Source: an uncultured Bacteroidales bacterium (lineage in GTDB: Bacteria; Bacteroidota; Bacteroidia; Bacteroidales; Bacteroidaceae). From it: a stretch of 64,000 nucleotides of DNA. Of this stretch, positions 1-8,493 are shown in pieces. The position numbers and the translations under genes are program-made. The stretch is from NCBI GenBank assembly GCA_902775975.1, contig CACYOC010000021.1, positions 1 to 64,000 on the forward strand, in the 5' to 3' direction. Under the pieces are notes generated by a model. That model did not search any database. It had not been told where the DNA came from and saw only the letters and a list, made by a program, of their open reading frames with translations. Position 1 is the first letter of the stretch. The number at the start of each line of letters is the position of its first letter.

Positions 1-52
1 ATATCCCAACTATGACACTTACCATTGCATTATTCTACCTTACGTTTACACA

Positions 53-1582
53 TCAGAACGGAACGGTGGTGGGCTGGTCGTCGTAGCCGAAGGGGGAAGT
101 GCTATTGTCGATGGGCTGGTCGCCATTGACCTTGCTGCCCAGTATCTCACCGCCATTGTCCTGACGCTTGCTGCCGAGGCGCTTGTCCTCGGGATTCTCG
201 AAGCGGGTGAACTCGCCACGGAAGGTGAGCAGCACATCGCCGGTGGCTCCCTTACGGTGCTTGGCAATGATGATCTGTGCCATGCCGTGCAGGTCGCGGC
301 CGTTGTCGTCCTGATAGATGTGGTAGTACTCGGGACGGTGGACGAAAAGCACCATGTCGGCATCTTGCTCAATGGCTCCTGACTCACGCAGGTCGCTGAG
401 CTGAGGGCGCTTGCCCTCGAGACCTTCACGACTCTCGACACCACGGTTCAGCTGCGAGAGGGCGAGGATGGGAATGTCGAGCTCCTTGGCGAGTCCCTTC
501 AGCGAACGGGAGATGGTGCTGACTTCTTCCTGACGGGAGGAGAAGCGCATGCCGTTGGCATTCATGAGCTGCAAGTAGTCGATCATGATAATCTTCACGC
601 CGTGTTCGCGGACGAGGCGGCGGGCCTTGGTGCGCAACTCGAAGACGGAAAGTCCCGGGGTATCATCGACATAAAGAGGAGCACCGAGGAGTCCGTTGAG
701 TCGCTTGTCCAGGCGGTCCCACTCGTCGGGCTGCAGCTGTCCGTTCAGAATCTTCGAACCTTGTATCTCGCAGCAGTTGGAGATGAGGCGGTTGACGAGC
801 TGCACGTTCGACATTTCGAGCGAGAAGAACGCCATGGGCACCTGGTAGTCGGCGGCAATGTTCTTTGCCATGGAGAGGGCAAACGACGTCTTACCCATGG
901 CAGGACGTCCGGCAATGATAACGAGGTCGGAAGGCTGCCAGCCGGAGGTGATGTCGTCGAGCTTATGATAGCCCGTGGGAACACCGGTGAGACCGTCCTT
1001 GTTGGCGGCGGCCTTCTGGATGACATCGACGGCATTCTTGATGACGGGGTCTATCTGCGTGTAGTCTTTCTTCATGTTGCGCTGACCCAACTCGAAGAGG
1101 GAGCCTTCGGCTTCCTGCATCAGGTCATCGACATCGATGGTCTCGTCGAACGCCTTGGTCTGGATGTTGCTGGAGAAGGCTATGAGCTGGCGTGCCAGCG
1201 ACTTCTGAGCGATGATGCGAGCGTGATACTCGATATTGGCAGAGGAAGCCACGCGACTGCTGATTTCCGTCACATACCCTGGACCGCCGACATCCTCCAA
1301 GTCGCCTTGCTTGGCGAGCTGTTCGGTGACGGTCCACACATCGACAGGCGACTCGTGCATGGAGAGTTCCATGATGGCACGATAGACTTTCTGGTTGCGG
1401 GGCTCGTAGAAACTCTCGGGGGTGAGCATCTCGCAGACAACGGCGTAGGCGTCCTTATCAATCATCAGGGCTCCCAGCACGGCACGCTCTATCTCGGTGG
1501 CTTGCGGCTGCACATGAGCATAGGTGGTGTCAACGGGTTGCTGGCGCTGACGGCGCGGTGTATCTTTCTTCTGTTCTGCCAT
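53..1582 (-). CDS. dnaB: Replicative DNA helicase DnaB
   Basis: Hexameric 5'-3' helicase that unwinds DNA at the replication fork and recruits primase. The 509-residue product is of normal family length. It has an N-terminal primase-interaction domain (roughly residues 25-130) and a RecA-like C-terminal domain with Walker A GRPAMGKTS at residues 225-233 and a Walker B region around IIMIDYLQLM (about 330-340). No intein is visible. The start is the ATG just after a lysine/arginine-rich tail, and the gene lies 35 bp downstream of the TPR gene on the same strand, so it may be the last gene of that run. The long plus-strand frame opposite it is an antisense shadow. Confidence 0.97.
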   Translation of the reverse strand: MAEQKKDTPRRQRQQPVDTTYAHVQPQATEIERAVLGALMIDKDAYAVVCEMLTPESFYEPRNQKVYRAIMELSMHESPVDVWTVTEQLAKQGDLEDVGGPGYVTEISSRVASSANIEYHARIIAQKSLARQLIAFSSNIQTKAFDETIDVDDLMQEAEGSLFELGQRNMKKDYTQIDPVIKNAVDVIQKAAANKDGLTGVPTGYHKLDDITSGWQPSDLVIIAGRPAMGKTSFALSMAKNIAADYQVPMAFFSLEMSNVQLVNRLISNCCEIQGSKILNGQLQPDEWDRLDKRLNGLLGAPLYVDDTPGLSVFELRTKARRLVREHGVKIIMIDYLQLMNANGMRFSSRQEEVSTISRSLKGLAKELDIPILALSQLNRGVESREGLEGKRPQLSDLRESGAIEQDADMVLFVHRPEYYHIYQDDNGRDLHGMAQIIIAKHRKGATGDVLLTFRGEFTRFENPEDKRLGSKRQDNGGEILGSKVNGDQPIDNSTSPFGYDDQPTTVPF

Positions 1583-1617
1583 AGTGGATGTTTCTTTTTA
1601 GTATGTATGATGTGTTG

Positions 1618-3603
1618 TTATTTTCGGTGGCGCTTGATGATGCTATAAGCGGTGTAGAGCCCTAACTCGCCTGCCTTGGAGAGGTCGCTGATGCCTTCAG
1701 CGTCTTGCTTCAGTGCCAGTCGTGCAAGTCCGCGGTTGTAGTAGGCTTCTGCGAGGTTCTTGTCGAGTGCGATGGCGCGGGAATAGTCCTCGACGGCATG
1801 CTGCAAGTCGTGACGATCGACATAGACGTTGGCTCGGTTGTAATAGAGGTAGGCGTTGGCACCTAACTCGATGGCTCGTGTCAGGTCGGCCAACACTCGG
1901 GCGGTGCGCATCATGACGTCAGTGCCCTGCGAGGCGTAGAAGTCGCTGAGGCGGTTCTGGCAGACGCCTCGCTGCCAATAGGCGATGACTGACGTAGAGT
2001 CGATTTGCAGGTAGGTGTCGAGATCCTCGATGGCGGCGTCGTAATTCTGGATGACGCTGTAAGCCACTGCCCGTTGCAGCAGCAGGGGACAGAGGCTCTT
2101 CTCCTGACGGGTCTGCCCGATTTGTTGCGACAGACTGTCGATGCGTGCGAAGTAGCGACGGGTAGCCTTCTCGCTGAGGGTATTCTGCGAACAGACGATG
2201 AAGAGGCGACGGTCTTTCGGCAACTGGCTGTTGAAGGCATCGACATGGCGGTCGTAAGCCACATAGCGCTTGACAGCGTCGAGCTGCTGTTCGGTGGAGA
2301 GCAGATAGCTCGGCATATAGTCCATGCCGACCTTGCGGTTCTGCACGCGGCCACGGTAGTCGCTCTGGTATTCGTGTTCCAGCTCGTCCTCGTCGGCCAC
2401 TGCCAACTGGTTGTACTTCTCGATGTCTATATCGCTGCGCTTGCGCATCTGCTTCTTCGAGAGTCGCGGCTGACGACCGTAGTAGCGCTTGTCGAGCTGT
2501 GCCTTCAGAATGCGGAACTCGTCTTGCTCTGCCTGCTTCGTCAAGCCGAGGCTGCGATAGCACTGGGCGCGTTGGTGCAGACCGGTCCAGAAGTTGGGAT
2601 AGTCGGCGATGACCTTGCTGTAGTCGCGGATGGCAGCCCTGGGGTTACCGGTCTTCTCCAACAGCAGCGCACGGTTGTAGAGTGCCATGAGGTTGTCGGG
2701 CTCTAACTTCAGCACGAAGTCGAAGTCGGTGATGGCGCGGTTGTCGTCGCCCACCTGTGCCCGTAGCAGTCCTCGGTTATAGTGTGCGAGGAAGTTGTTG
2801 GGCTCGTAGTCCAGTGCCAGGTCGTAGTCGGCCATGGCTCCCCGGAGGTTGTTGAGGTTATAGCGCGCCAAGGCACGGTTGATGTAGAGTCCGCTCTGTC
2901 GGGGCTGCAGGTGCAGCGCCTTGTTGAGGTATTCCTCAGCATCCTTCCACTCTTCGCGTGCCAGGCTGATAACGGAGCGCATCGCCCAAGTCTGACTGTT
3001 GTAGGCATCGATGTCGATGCTCTTCTCTATCGACGCAATGGCCTGGGTGGTGTCTTTCTGCAAGAGATAGACCTCTGCCTGCATGGCATAGATGCGCGCA
3101 TTGCGGCTCCACCGCTGCAGCATGGTGTCAATCTCTGCTAATGCCTGGTCGTACTCTTTCATCTGTATGCGGCACAGGGCACGGTTATGCCAGAGGTTCA
3201 TGCCCTCAGGGTCGTAGCGCAGTGCGGCATTGTAGTCGCTGACCGCCTCAGCATAGTGTTTCTGCTGGATGCGACAGAGTCCGCGCAACTCGTAGATGCC
3301 GATGACGTAAGGGTTGCGGCTGATGGCCTCGGTGCAGTCGCTCTCAGCACCGGCAAAGTCGTCAAGGTAGTATTTCGCCACGCCGCGATAGTACCAAGGC
3401 TCAAAGAGATAGGGCTTGGCATTGATGGCCTGATTGAAATACTGGATGGAGAGGACGTAGTCCTCGTAGTAGAGTGCCGAGCGCCCGATGGTCACCAGAC
3501 GGTCGGTATTGTACTGGGCACGGCAAATGGACAATTGACAATTGACAATTGACAATTGGAGTACCATCAAAACTATGAGTCTATGAACCCATCCGTGCTT
3601 CAT
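1618..3603 (-). CDS. Secreted TPR-repeat protein
   Basis: A 661-residue protein made almost entirely of tetratricopeptide repeats, visible as recurrent motifs such as YYNRGLARL, HYNRGLLRAQ and LWHNRALCR through its length. TPR arrays act as protein-protein scaffolds; the partner cannot be told from the sequence. The N-terminus is hydrophobic and resembles a signal peptide with possible cleavage after CRA, so the protein is probably periplasmic. The hydrophobic core is encoded by four tandem copies of the heptamer GACAATT (3530-3557, read on the other strand), which is the intergenic repeat type of this genome. The gene follows def by 13 bp and is probably co-transcribed with it. Confidence 0.9.
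   Translation of the reverse strand: MKHGWVHRLIVLMVLQLSIVNCQLSICRAQYNTDRLVTIGRSALYYEDYVLSIQYFNQAINAKPYLFEPWYYRGVAKYYLDDFAGAESDCTEAISRNPYVIGIYELRGLCRIQQKHYAEAVSDYNAALRYDPEGMNLWHNRALCRIQMKEYDQALAEIDTMLQRWSRNARIYAMQAEVYLLQKDTTQAIASIEKSIDIDAYNSQTWAMRSVISLAREEWKDAEEYLNKALHLQPRQSGLYINRALARYNLNNLRGAMADYDLALDYEPNNFLAHYNRGLLRAQVGDDNRAITDFDFVLKLEPDNLMALYNRALLLEKTGNPRAAIRDYSKVIADYPNFWTGLHQRAQCYRSLGLTKQAEQDEFRILKAQLDKRYYGRQPRLSKKQMRKRSDIDIEKYNQLAVADEDELEHEYQSDYRGRVQNRKVGMDYMPSYLLSTEQQLDAVKRYVAYDRHVDAFNSQLPKDRRLFIVCSQNTLSEKATRRYFARIDSLSQQIGQTRQEKSLCPLLLQRAVAYSVIQNYDAAIEDLDTYLQIDSTSVIAYWQRGVCQNRLSDFYASQGTDVMMRTARVLADLTRAIELGANAYLYYNRANVYVDRHDLQHAVEDYSRAIALDKNLAEAYYNRGLARLALKQDAEGISDLSKAGELGLYTAYSIIKRHRK
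3530..3557. repeat. Four tandem GACAATT heptamers inside the TPR gene
   Basis: Four perfect 7-bp units lie within the signal-peptide codons of the TPR gene. On the coding strand they give the residues QLSIVNCQLSI. The same repeat type occurs in non-coding gaps across the window. Confidence 0.9.
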
Positions 3604-3616
3604 AAACTATCAACTT

Positions 3617-4201
3617 TCATTGCAACGCCACACTCTCAAAGAGAGAACTATCAACTTTCGTCTTGTAGCCACAACGATAACGACCTTGTAGCAGCGCCTT
3701 GAGCTTGCTCTTGATGAGCTGCTTGCGCAGCGGAGAGATGCGGTCGGTAAAGACCTTGCCGTCGAGATGGTCGAACTCGTGCTGCATGACACGAGCCAGA
3801 TAGCCTTCTATCCACTCGTCGTGCGGCTGCAGCTGCTCGTCGAGCCACTGTACACGGATGCGGGTAGGACGAACGACTTTCTCGTGAATGGCAGGCAGCG
3901 ACAGGCAACCTTCTTCTGAAGAGCTGGTCTCGCTATCGTCGTACTCCACGATATGAGCATTGATATAGGCGCGACGGAAGTCCTTGTATTCGGGCATGTC
4001 GTCGCTCAGTGGGTCCAAGTCGATGACAACGACACGGACAGAGCGCCCCACCTGCGGAGCGGCCAGTCCGATGCCCTCGCTTTCTGCCAACGTGTCCCAC
4101 ATGTCACGAAGGAATTCGTCCAACTGCGGATAGTCGGCAGGAATGTCCTCGGCTACCTTGCGGAGCACAGGCTGACCATATATATAAATAGGTAATACCA
4201 T
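3617..4201 (-). CDS. def: Peptide deformylase
   Basis: Metal-dependent enzyme that removes the N-formyl group from nascent proteins. The 194-residue product carries all three family motifs: GIGLAAPQVG (motif I), EEGCLSLP with the metal-binding Cys (motif II) and QHEFDHLDG with the two metal-binding His (motif III). The start ATG opens MVLPIYIYGQPVLR, the standard deformylase N-terminus. The gene lies between ruvX and the TPR gene on the same strand, with an AT-rich heptamer repeat array in the gap to ruvX. Confidence 0.97.
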   Translation of the reverse strand: MVLPIYIYGQPVLRKVAEDIPADYPQLDEFLRDMWDTLAESEGIGLAAPQVGRSVRVVVIDLDPLSDDMPEYKDFRRAYINAHIVEYDDSETSSSEEGCLSLPAIHEKVVRPTRIRVQWLDEQLQPHDEWIEGYLARVMQHEFDHLDGKVFTDRISPLRKQLIKSKLKALLQGRYRCGYKTKVDSSLFESVALQ

Positions 4202-4204
4202 TCT

Positions 4205-4250
4205 AATTTACGATTTGACAATTTACAATTTGACAATTGATTGACAATTT
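4205..4250. repeat. Degenerate AT-rich heptamer array
   Basis: Intergenic tract between def and ruvX built from variants of ATTTGAC, ATTTACA and ATTGACA with 7-bp spacing. It belongs to the same repeat class seen at many other gaps in the window and contains no gene. Confidence 0.75.
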
Positions 4251-4264
4251 AACCATGCACCACA

Positions 4265-4681
4265 TCACCATTTCTTTGAGCGCATGTAGTCCTGAAGAAT
4301 AATGGTGGCACTGATTTCATCGACCAGTCCTTTGTCCTGACGAGCCTTCTTACGCAGTCCTCCGTCCAACATGGCCTGATGGGCAAGAACGGAGGTGAAG
4401 CGCTCGTCGTAATACTCGATGGGTATTTCGGGCTTCGCCTTGCGCCAACGGTTGACAAACTGCTGCACCCGCTGCAGATTCTCACTGGCCTGACCGTTGA
4501 GCTGACGGGGTTCGCCAATGACGATACGCTCAACAGACTCCCGTGCAACATAGTTGCAGAGATAGTCGTACAGTTCATGGGTTGGAACAGTTGCCAACCC
4601 GCCAGCAATCAGCTGCAACGGATCGGTAACTGCTAACCCTGTACGTTTCTTCCCGTAATCGATTGAAAGAATGCGTGCCAA
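4265..4681 (-). CDS. ruvX: RuvX/YqgF family RNase H-like putative resolvase
   Basis: A 138-residue protein with the YqgF start signature DYGKKRTGLAVTD at its N-terminus and the RNase H-like fold residues E (VIGEPRQLNG) and D (VDEISATIIL). The family is implicated in rRNA maturation and Holliday-junction processing. Length matches the family. The neighbouring def gene is a common partner in Bacteroidota. The start codon is the ATG of MARILSIDYGKK. Confidence 0.95.
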   Translation of the reverse strand: MARILSIDYGKKRTGLAVTDPLQLIAGGLATVPTHELYDYLCNYVARESVERIVIGEPRQLNGQASENLQRVQQFVNRWRKAKPEIPIEYYDERFTSVLAHQAMLDGGLRKKARQDKGLVDEISATIILQDYMRSKKW

Positions 4682-4706
4682 AATCTATCTTGTATGTTGG
4701 CTTACC

Positions 4707-5219
4707 TTATTTTGCGTAAAGCAGCCAAGCGCCAGGATAGGTTTCCATCAGTGAGTTACGGCTGGCAGCAGCCTCACCCTTGGTGTCGAAAGTGGTAGCG
4801 ACCACACGATACATCACGGGAGAGACACTATTGTTCACAACCACCTGAGCATCGTAACCCTGACTCTTCAGATTGCGCTGCAGACCCTCGGCATTCTCAC
4901 GCAGACCGAAAGAACCAACAACGACGCTGAAGTTCTTCAGACCAGTACCGCTGATAACGGATACCGTCTCCTGACGAACGGCAACATTGTCGGCATTGTC
5001 AACAACACGTGTATCGCTGGCAACGCGCTGCTGCATGGGAACAACGACATTGTTCTCGGCAGTCTGAGCCTGCTCAACCTGCTGCTGAGACTGCTGCATC
5101 ATCTCGTCCTGCTGCTTAGCCTTCAAATAAGCCTGCTTGTAGGCACTTTCCTTTGACTTACATCCTGTGAGGAGCAAAGCTGCACCAACGGCAGCACATA
5201 AAACGGTGTACTTTTTCAT
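4707..5219 (-). CDS. SPOR-domain lipoprotein
   Basis: A 170-residue protein starting MKKYTVLCAAVGAALLLTGCK: a lipoprotein signal with lipobox LLTGC. The middle is Gln-rich (residues about 35-60) and the C-terminus (about 90-170) is a SPOR domain (FSVVVGSFGLRENAEGLQ...). SPOR domains bind denuded septal peptidoglycan. An upstream ATG at 5318 in frame would add 33 residues that destroy the signal peptide, so the internal ATG at 5219 was chosen. The gene is divergent from the YtxH gene. Confidence 0.9.
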   Translation of the reverse strand: MKKYTVLCAAVGAALLLTGCKSKESAYKQAYLKAKQQDEMMQQSQQQVEQAQTAENNVVVPMQQRVASDTRVVDNADNVAVRQETVSVISGTGLKNFSVVVGSFGLRENAEGLQRNLKSQGYDAQVVVNNSVSPVMYRVVATTFDTKGEAAASRNSLMETYPGAWLLYAK

Positions 5220-5322
5220 TTCTTTACTTTTATGATTATAACCATATAAAATTGAACTTTCTTTAAAATTGTGTGCGAAATTACAAAAAAATGTGCAATG
5301 AGGAAAAAAATACCGCATAAAG

Positions 5323-5354
5323 TTTGTTAATTCAGAAAAAATTCAGTATATTTG
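5323..5354 (+). promoter_or_regulatory. Bacteroidota-type promoter for the YtxH trio
   Basis: TTTG at 5323-5326 and TATATTTG at 5347-5354, spaced by 20 bp, match the Bacteroidota -33/-7 consensus. The start codon of the first gene lies about 40 bp downstream. Confidence 0.8.
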
Positions 5355-5395
5355 CATGCAGAATATTGTATTTAACCCTTAAAAACAATACGATT

Positions 5396-5614
5396 ATGAG
5401 AAGTTTAGGTTATCTTGGTGCATTCTTCGGCGGAGCATTGGCCGGAGCAGTGATTGGTCTTTTGTTAGCTCCTGAAAAGGGTGCCGACACTCGTGTGAAA
5501 ATTACAGACGCTGTTGACGACTTCATGAAGAAGCACAACATCAAGCTGAGCCGCAAAGAGGTTAACGACCTCATTGACGACATCGCTGAGGCTGCTCCTG
5601 AGGTGGACGCTTGA
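5396..5614 (+). CDS. YtxH domain small membrane-anchored protein
   Basis: A 72-residue protein with an N-terminal Gly/Ala-rich hydrophobic segment (LGAFFGGALAGAVIGLLLAPEKG), the hallmark of YtxH proteins, followed by a charged helical tail. The family is linked to envelope stress, with no known enzymatic activity. The ATG at 5396 was chosen because the extra 24 codons upstream (from 5324) overlap the promoter. It is the first gene of a plus-strand trio with a holin-like membrane protein and a small cytosolic protein. Confidence 0.88.
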   Translation: MRSLGYLGAFFGGALAGAVIGLLLAPEKGADTRVKITDAVDDFMKKHNIKLSRKEVNDLIDDIAEAAPEVDA

Positions 5615-5655
5615 TAGTTTACGGTTTACAGTTTACGGTTTACTGTTTACAGTTG
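5613..5655. repeat. GTTTACR heptamer array
   Basis: Intergenic tract of five to six units of GTTTACG/GTTTACA/GTTTACT in 7-bp register, starting at the YtxH stop codon and ending just before the next gene. Confidence 0.85.
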
Positions 5656-5659
5656 AAAG

Positions 5660-6007
5660 ATGCTCAGTAGCGACAAAAACGTAGAGACGATAGCACAGCT
5701 CGTCGAGACATTGAAAAATTACATCGGTCTTCAGAAAGAATTCGTGAAGCTCGATGTAATTGAGAAGGTGGTACACTTGGTCACTGCCGTGGCCATCGCC
5801 ATCGTTTTCATATTGCTCGGCGGTGCTGTGCTATTCTACTTGTCGTTTGCCGTCATACACTGGATAGCACCCTACACCGGACTCGCCATGGCGTACTTCA
5901 TCGTCGCAATGGCATTCCTCATACTCATCATCTTTGTCTTTGCCAACCGCAAGGCATGGATTGAACGACCCCTGGTGCGTTTCCTGACAAGGACGCTACT
6001 AAACTGA
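5660..6007 (+). CDS. Phage holin family (holin III-like) membrane protein
   Basis: A 115-residue protein with two long hydrophobic segments (about residues 38-63 and 74-98), typical of the holin superfamily III / DUF1469 group, which is chromosomal and usually not phage-derived in Bacteroidota. Its exact role is unknown. Location between the YtxH gene and a small coiled protein, all on the plus strand behind one promoter, suggests one envelope-associated operon. Confidence 0.85.
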   Translation: MLSSDKNVETIAQLVETLKNYIGLQKEFVKLDVIEKVVHLVTAVAIAIVFILLGGAVLFYLSFAVIHWIAPYTGLAMAYFIVAMAFLILIIFVFANRKAWIERPLVRFLTRTLLN

Positions 6008-6030
6008 TACACCTTATTATATATTACAAC

Positions 6031-6306
6031 ATGCTCACAACGACCACTACTACCCCATCCTACCGGAACATGGAAGAACTGCAGCTTCGCAAGGAAGAAC
6101 TGAGGAAAAGCATCCAGGATGAACGCCAGAAGATTGGCGAGTTGTGGCTTGGGCTGACGTCGCCACAGCCAGCGAGCAGCAAAGGGGAACTGGTGACAAG
6201 CATCATCACCAACAGCATCACGGCAATTGACGCCTTCCTACTGATGCGAAAACTGATGAAGATTTACGGGAACTTCTTCCACAAAACGAAGAAAAAGAAA
6301 AGATAA
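6031..6306 (+). CDS. Small conserved-type protein of the YtxH-holin operon
   Basis: A 91-residue protein without a signal peptide: an N-terminal charged helix (ELQLRKEELRKSIQDERQKIGELW), a short amphipathic middle and a very basic C-terminus (KTKKKKR). I cannot assign a domain. It starts 23 bp after the holin-like gene and ends at a hairpin terminator, so it is the last gene of the operon. Confidence 0.8.
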   Translation: MLTTTTTTPSYRNMEELQLRKEELRKSIQDERQKIGELWLGLTSPQPASSKGELVTSIITNSITAIDAFLLMRKLMKIYGNFFHKTKKKKR

Positions 6307-6341
6307 ACGCTGACATTCACAACTTCCGAATGCCAGCGTTT
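6305..6341. terminator. Convergent hairpin terminator
   Basis: Inverted repeat with 14-bp arms at 6305-6318 and 6328-6341 (one mismatch) and a 9-nt loop, between the plus-strand trio and the minus-strand nhaD gene. It could serve both directions. Confidence 0.75.
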
Positions 6342-6345
6342 CTCT

Positions 6346-7719
6346 TTAGAAATTCACGAGATTGATTTCGAGCCACAACACGACATAGCCCACTATCCAC
6401 CCTAACAACACCTTCGGCGTGAGATGCTTGACATACCAGCCTAAGGTAACGTGCTCGGTACGCATCAGCGCCAGACCGCTCACCGAACCGACGGAAAGCA
6501 GACAACCGCCCACCGCCGTGGAATAGGCGATGACTTTCCAGTAAGTGCCGTTGACAGCCATGTCACCTGAACCCACATCATACAACGAGATATGGCTGAT
6601 GGCAATGGTAAAGGTATCGACAATGCTGCTCAACAGACCGGCTCCGATACCTATCAGCCACGTGTCGTGGATATAATGATCGTACCACGCAGAAACATCG
6701 CTCCACACGCCCGTCTCCGTCACAACGCCCATGCCCAGCATAATGCCCGTAACAAACAGGACCTGCTGCAAAGAGCCATACTGCAAAGACATGGGAATGC
6801 GCATCTGAGACATCTGACCAGAAGCGATAAGCTTGCGGTTAAAGGCTTCGTTGACCACCCACAGAACGGAAAGTACGCAGAGGGCACCAAGGAAGGGAGC
6901 CAACTTCGTAATATTGTGGAAGGTAGGAATAAACCAAAGACCGCCGATGCCGACAATGAGCATGACGAAACGCTGCCAGCGATTCAGACGGGTGTCGTCG
7001 CCCCGATAGGGAGACGGACTCCAGGCTGTGTCAAGGCGGTCGGGCAACTCACGGTTAATCATGATGGTAGGAACAACCCATGCCAACAGCGCCGGCAGTG
7101 CCAGATAAGCAGAGAAACGACTTGCCGTCACGGCTCCTTCACCCCACAATATCAGTCCTGTAGGATCGCCAATGACGGTAAAGCAACCGCCACAACTGGC
7201 TGCTATCAGGATGGCCGAACCGACATACATGCGCTGTCGGGAGTTCTGCAGGATGCGGTGCATGATGACCAGCATCATCGCCGTCGTCGTCAAGTTGTCG
7301 AGATTGGCAGAGAGGAGGAACGTTGCCAGCGAAATAGTCCATAGTAACCGCTTGGAGTTGCGGGTACGAATCCACTCTGTGATGAAGTCGAAACAACCGT
7401 TGTTATTCAGCAACTCGATGATAGACATCGTCGCCAGGAGGAAAAGCACGATGGCTGCCGCCTTGCCGACGTACTTCAAGAACACGTTATCGTAAATGAA
7501 CAGCTTGATGTTGTCACTGTCGGCAGTCTCGCCGCTCAGCCATTCGAGATACTCGGCAGGATGCTGAGACATCACAAAGTCATGTCCCCAGCAGATATAA
7601 ACCACCCAGCCGATGGTTCCCAAAAACATGGCAATGGCAGCCTTGTTAACTCCTGTCAGATGGCCTGTCGCTATCAGCAGATAGGCCAGGATGAGCATGG
7701 TTACGATAATCAGTGTCAT
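6346..7719 (-). CDS. nhaD: NhaD-type Na+/H+ antiporter
   Basis: A 457-residue multi-spanning inner membrane protein of the ion transporter superfamily. Family signatures include SANLDNLTTTAMM (conserved Asp/Thr transport motif) and SCGGCFTVIGDPTGLILWGEG. NhaD proteins exchange Na+ or Li+ for protons. Length and about 12 hydrophobic segments fit the family. It lies 44 bp downstream of the cytidylyltransferase gene, separated by a heptamer repeat tract, so linkage to the head-group cluster is positional only. Confidence 0.9.
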   Translation of the reverse strand: MTLIIVTMLILAYLLIATGHLTGVNKAAIAMFLGTIGWVVYICWGHDFVMSQHPAEYLEWLSGETADSDNIKLFIYDNVFLKYVGKAAAIVLFLLATMSIIELLNNNGCFDFITEWIRTRNSKRLLWTISLATFLLSANLDNLTTTAMMLVIMHRILQNSRQRMYVGSAILIAASCGGCFTVIGDPTGLILWGEGAVTASRFSAYLALPALLAWVVPTIMINRELPDRLDTAWSPSPYRGDDTRLNRWQRFVMLIVGIGGLWFIPTFHNITKLAPFLGALCVLSVLWVVNEAFNRKLIASGQMSQMRIPMSLQYGSLQQVLFVTGIMLGMGVVTETGVWSDVSAWYDHYIHDTWLIGIGAGLLSSIVDTFTIAISHISLYDVGSGDMAVNGTYWKVIAYSTAVGGCLLSVGSVSGLALMRTEHVTLGWYVKHLTPKVLLGWIVGYVVLWLEINLVNF

Positions 7720-7727
7720 GAGGCAAT

Positions 7728-7757
7728 TTACTATTTGACTAATTACAATTTACTATT
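7728..7757. repeat. AT-rich heptamer array (ATTTACT type)
   Basis: Short intergenic tract of ATTTACT/ATTTGAC/AATTACA variants in 7-bp register between the cytidylyltransferase gene and nhaD. Confidence 0.65.
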
Positions 7758-7763
7758 CGTCTC

Positions 7764-8492
7764 TCACCACAATTCCTTGGGCATCAGTTCCTGAGCCCGC
7801 TGGAAATCCTCCGGCGTATCGAGCTCGTAGGAGAAATAGGAGGTCGTATCAACCACACGGAAGGTATAGCCCTGAGGTATCAGGCGCTCAAAGCAACGCT
7901 CGTAGAAGACATCGACAAGGCCCTCTTTCAGAATCATCTGGTCTAACTCGCGGTAAAGGGCTGTGCTGTAGTCAGCAGTCATCTTCTCAATGCCTACTGA
8001 CTCGCCAATAGCATCGGCGGGGTTGCACGTCTTGTTGATCTCAACGATGTGATTGTCAGCATCGACGATAACCTTGATTTCCTCCTCGCCACACTCATGA
8101 CGATTCAGTGCTAAGGCGGGCTCGGTCTGCTCGGCGATGCGCACTACTGCGGCAGGATCGCACAAGATATCGCTGTCCATCAGCAGAAAGTCCTTGCCAC
8201 GCACCACTTCTCCTGCCATCCACAGCGAGTAGATGTTGTTGTTATGCTCGTAGTCGGCATTATGCAGGAAGGTGATGTTCTGAGGTGAGACTATAGAGGT
8301 GAGAGCTTCGCGAATCTGGTCAGCACGATAGCCAGTTACCACAACAAACTCGCTGATGCCTGCCTGTTGCATGGCACGAACGGTGCGCTCCAGCAACGTC
8401 TTGCCACCAACCTCGAGCAAGCACTTCGGCTTCGTGTCGGTCAGTGGCCGCAGGCGCTTGGCCATACCGGCAGCTAAGATGACTCCTATCAT
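7764..8492 (-). CDS. LicC-like CTP:phospho-alcohol cytidylyltransferase
   Basis: A 242-residue nucleotidyltransferase with the N-terminal signature LAAGMAKRLRPLTDTKPKCL and a metal-binding MDSDI motif near residue 110. This combination is seen in phosphocholine cytidylyltransferases (LicC) and aminoethylphosphonate cytidylyltransferases (PntC). The expected reaction is CTP plus a phosphorylated (amino)alcohol or phosphonate giving a CDP-activated head group. It starts one base after the stop of a HisC/CobD-like PLP enzyme and belongs to a run with a CDP-alcohol phosphotransferase, supporting a head-group activation role. A sugar-phosphate substrate cannot be excluded. Confidence 0.85.
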   Translation of the reverse strand: MIGVILAAGMAKRLRPLTDTKPKCLLEVGGKTLLERTVRAMQQAGISEFVVVTGYRADQIREALTSIVSPQNITFLHNADYEHNNNIYSLWMAGEVVRGKDFLLMDSDILCDPAAVVRIAEQTEPALALNRHECGEEEIKVIVDADNHIVEINKTCNPADAIGESVGIEKMTADYSTALYRELDQMILKEGLVDVFYERCFERLIPQGYTFRVVDTTSYFSYELDTPEDFQRAQELMPKELW

Positions 8493-8493
8493 A

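Noticed and set aside
602..1648. 348-aa plus-strand frame opposite dnaB
   Set aside because: Antisense shadow of a highly conserved gene.
5660..6007. Prophage remnant because of the holin-like gene
   Set aside because: No other phage genes nearby; the holin III-like/YtxH pair is a usual chromosomal operon.
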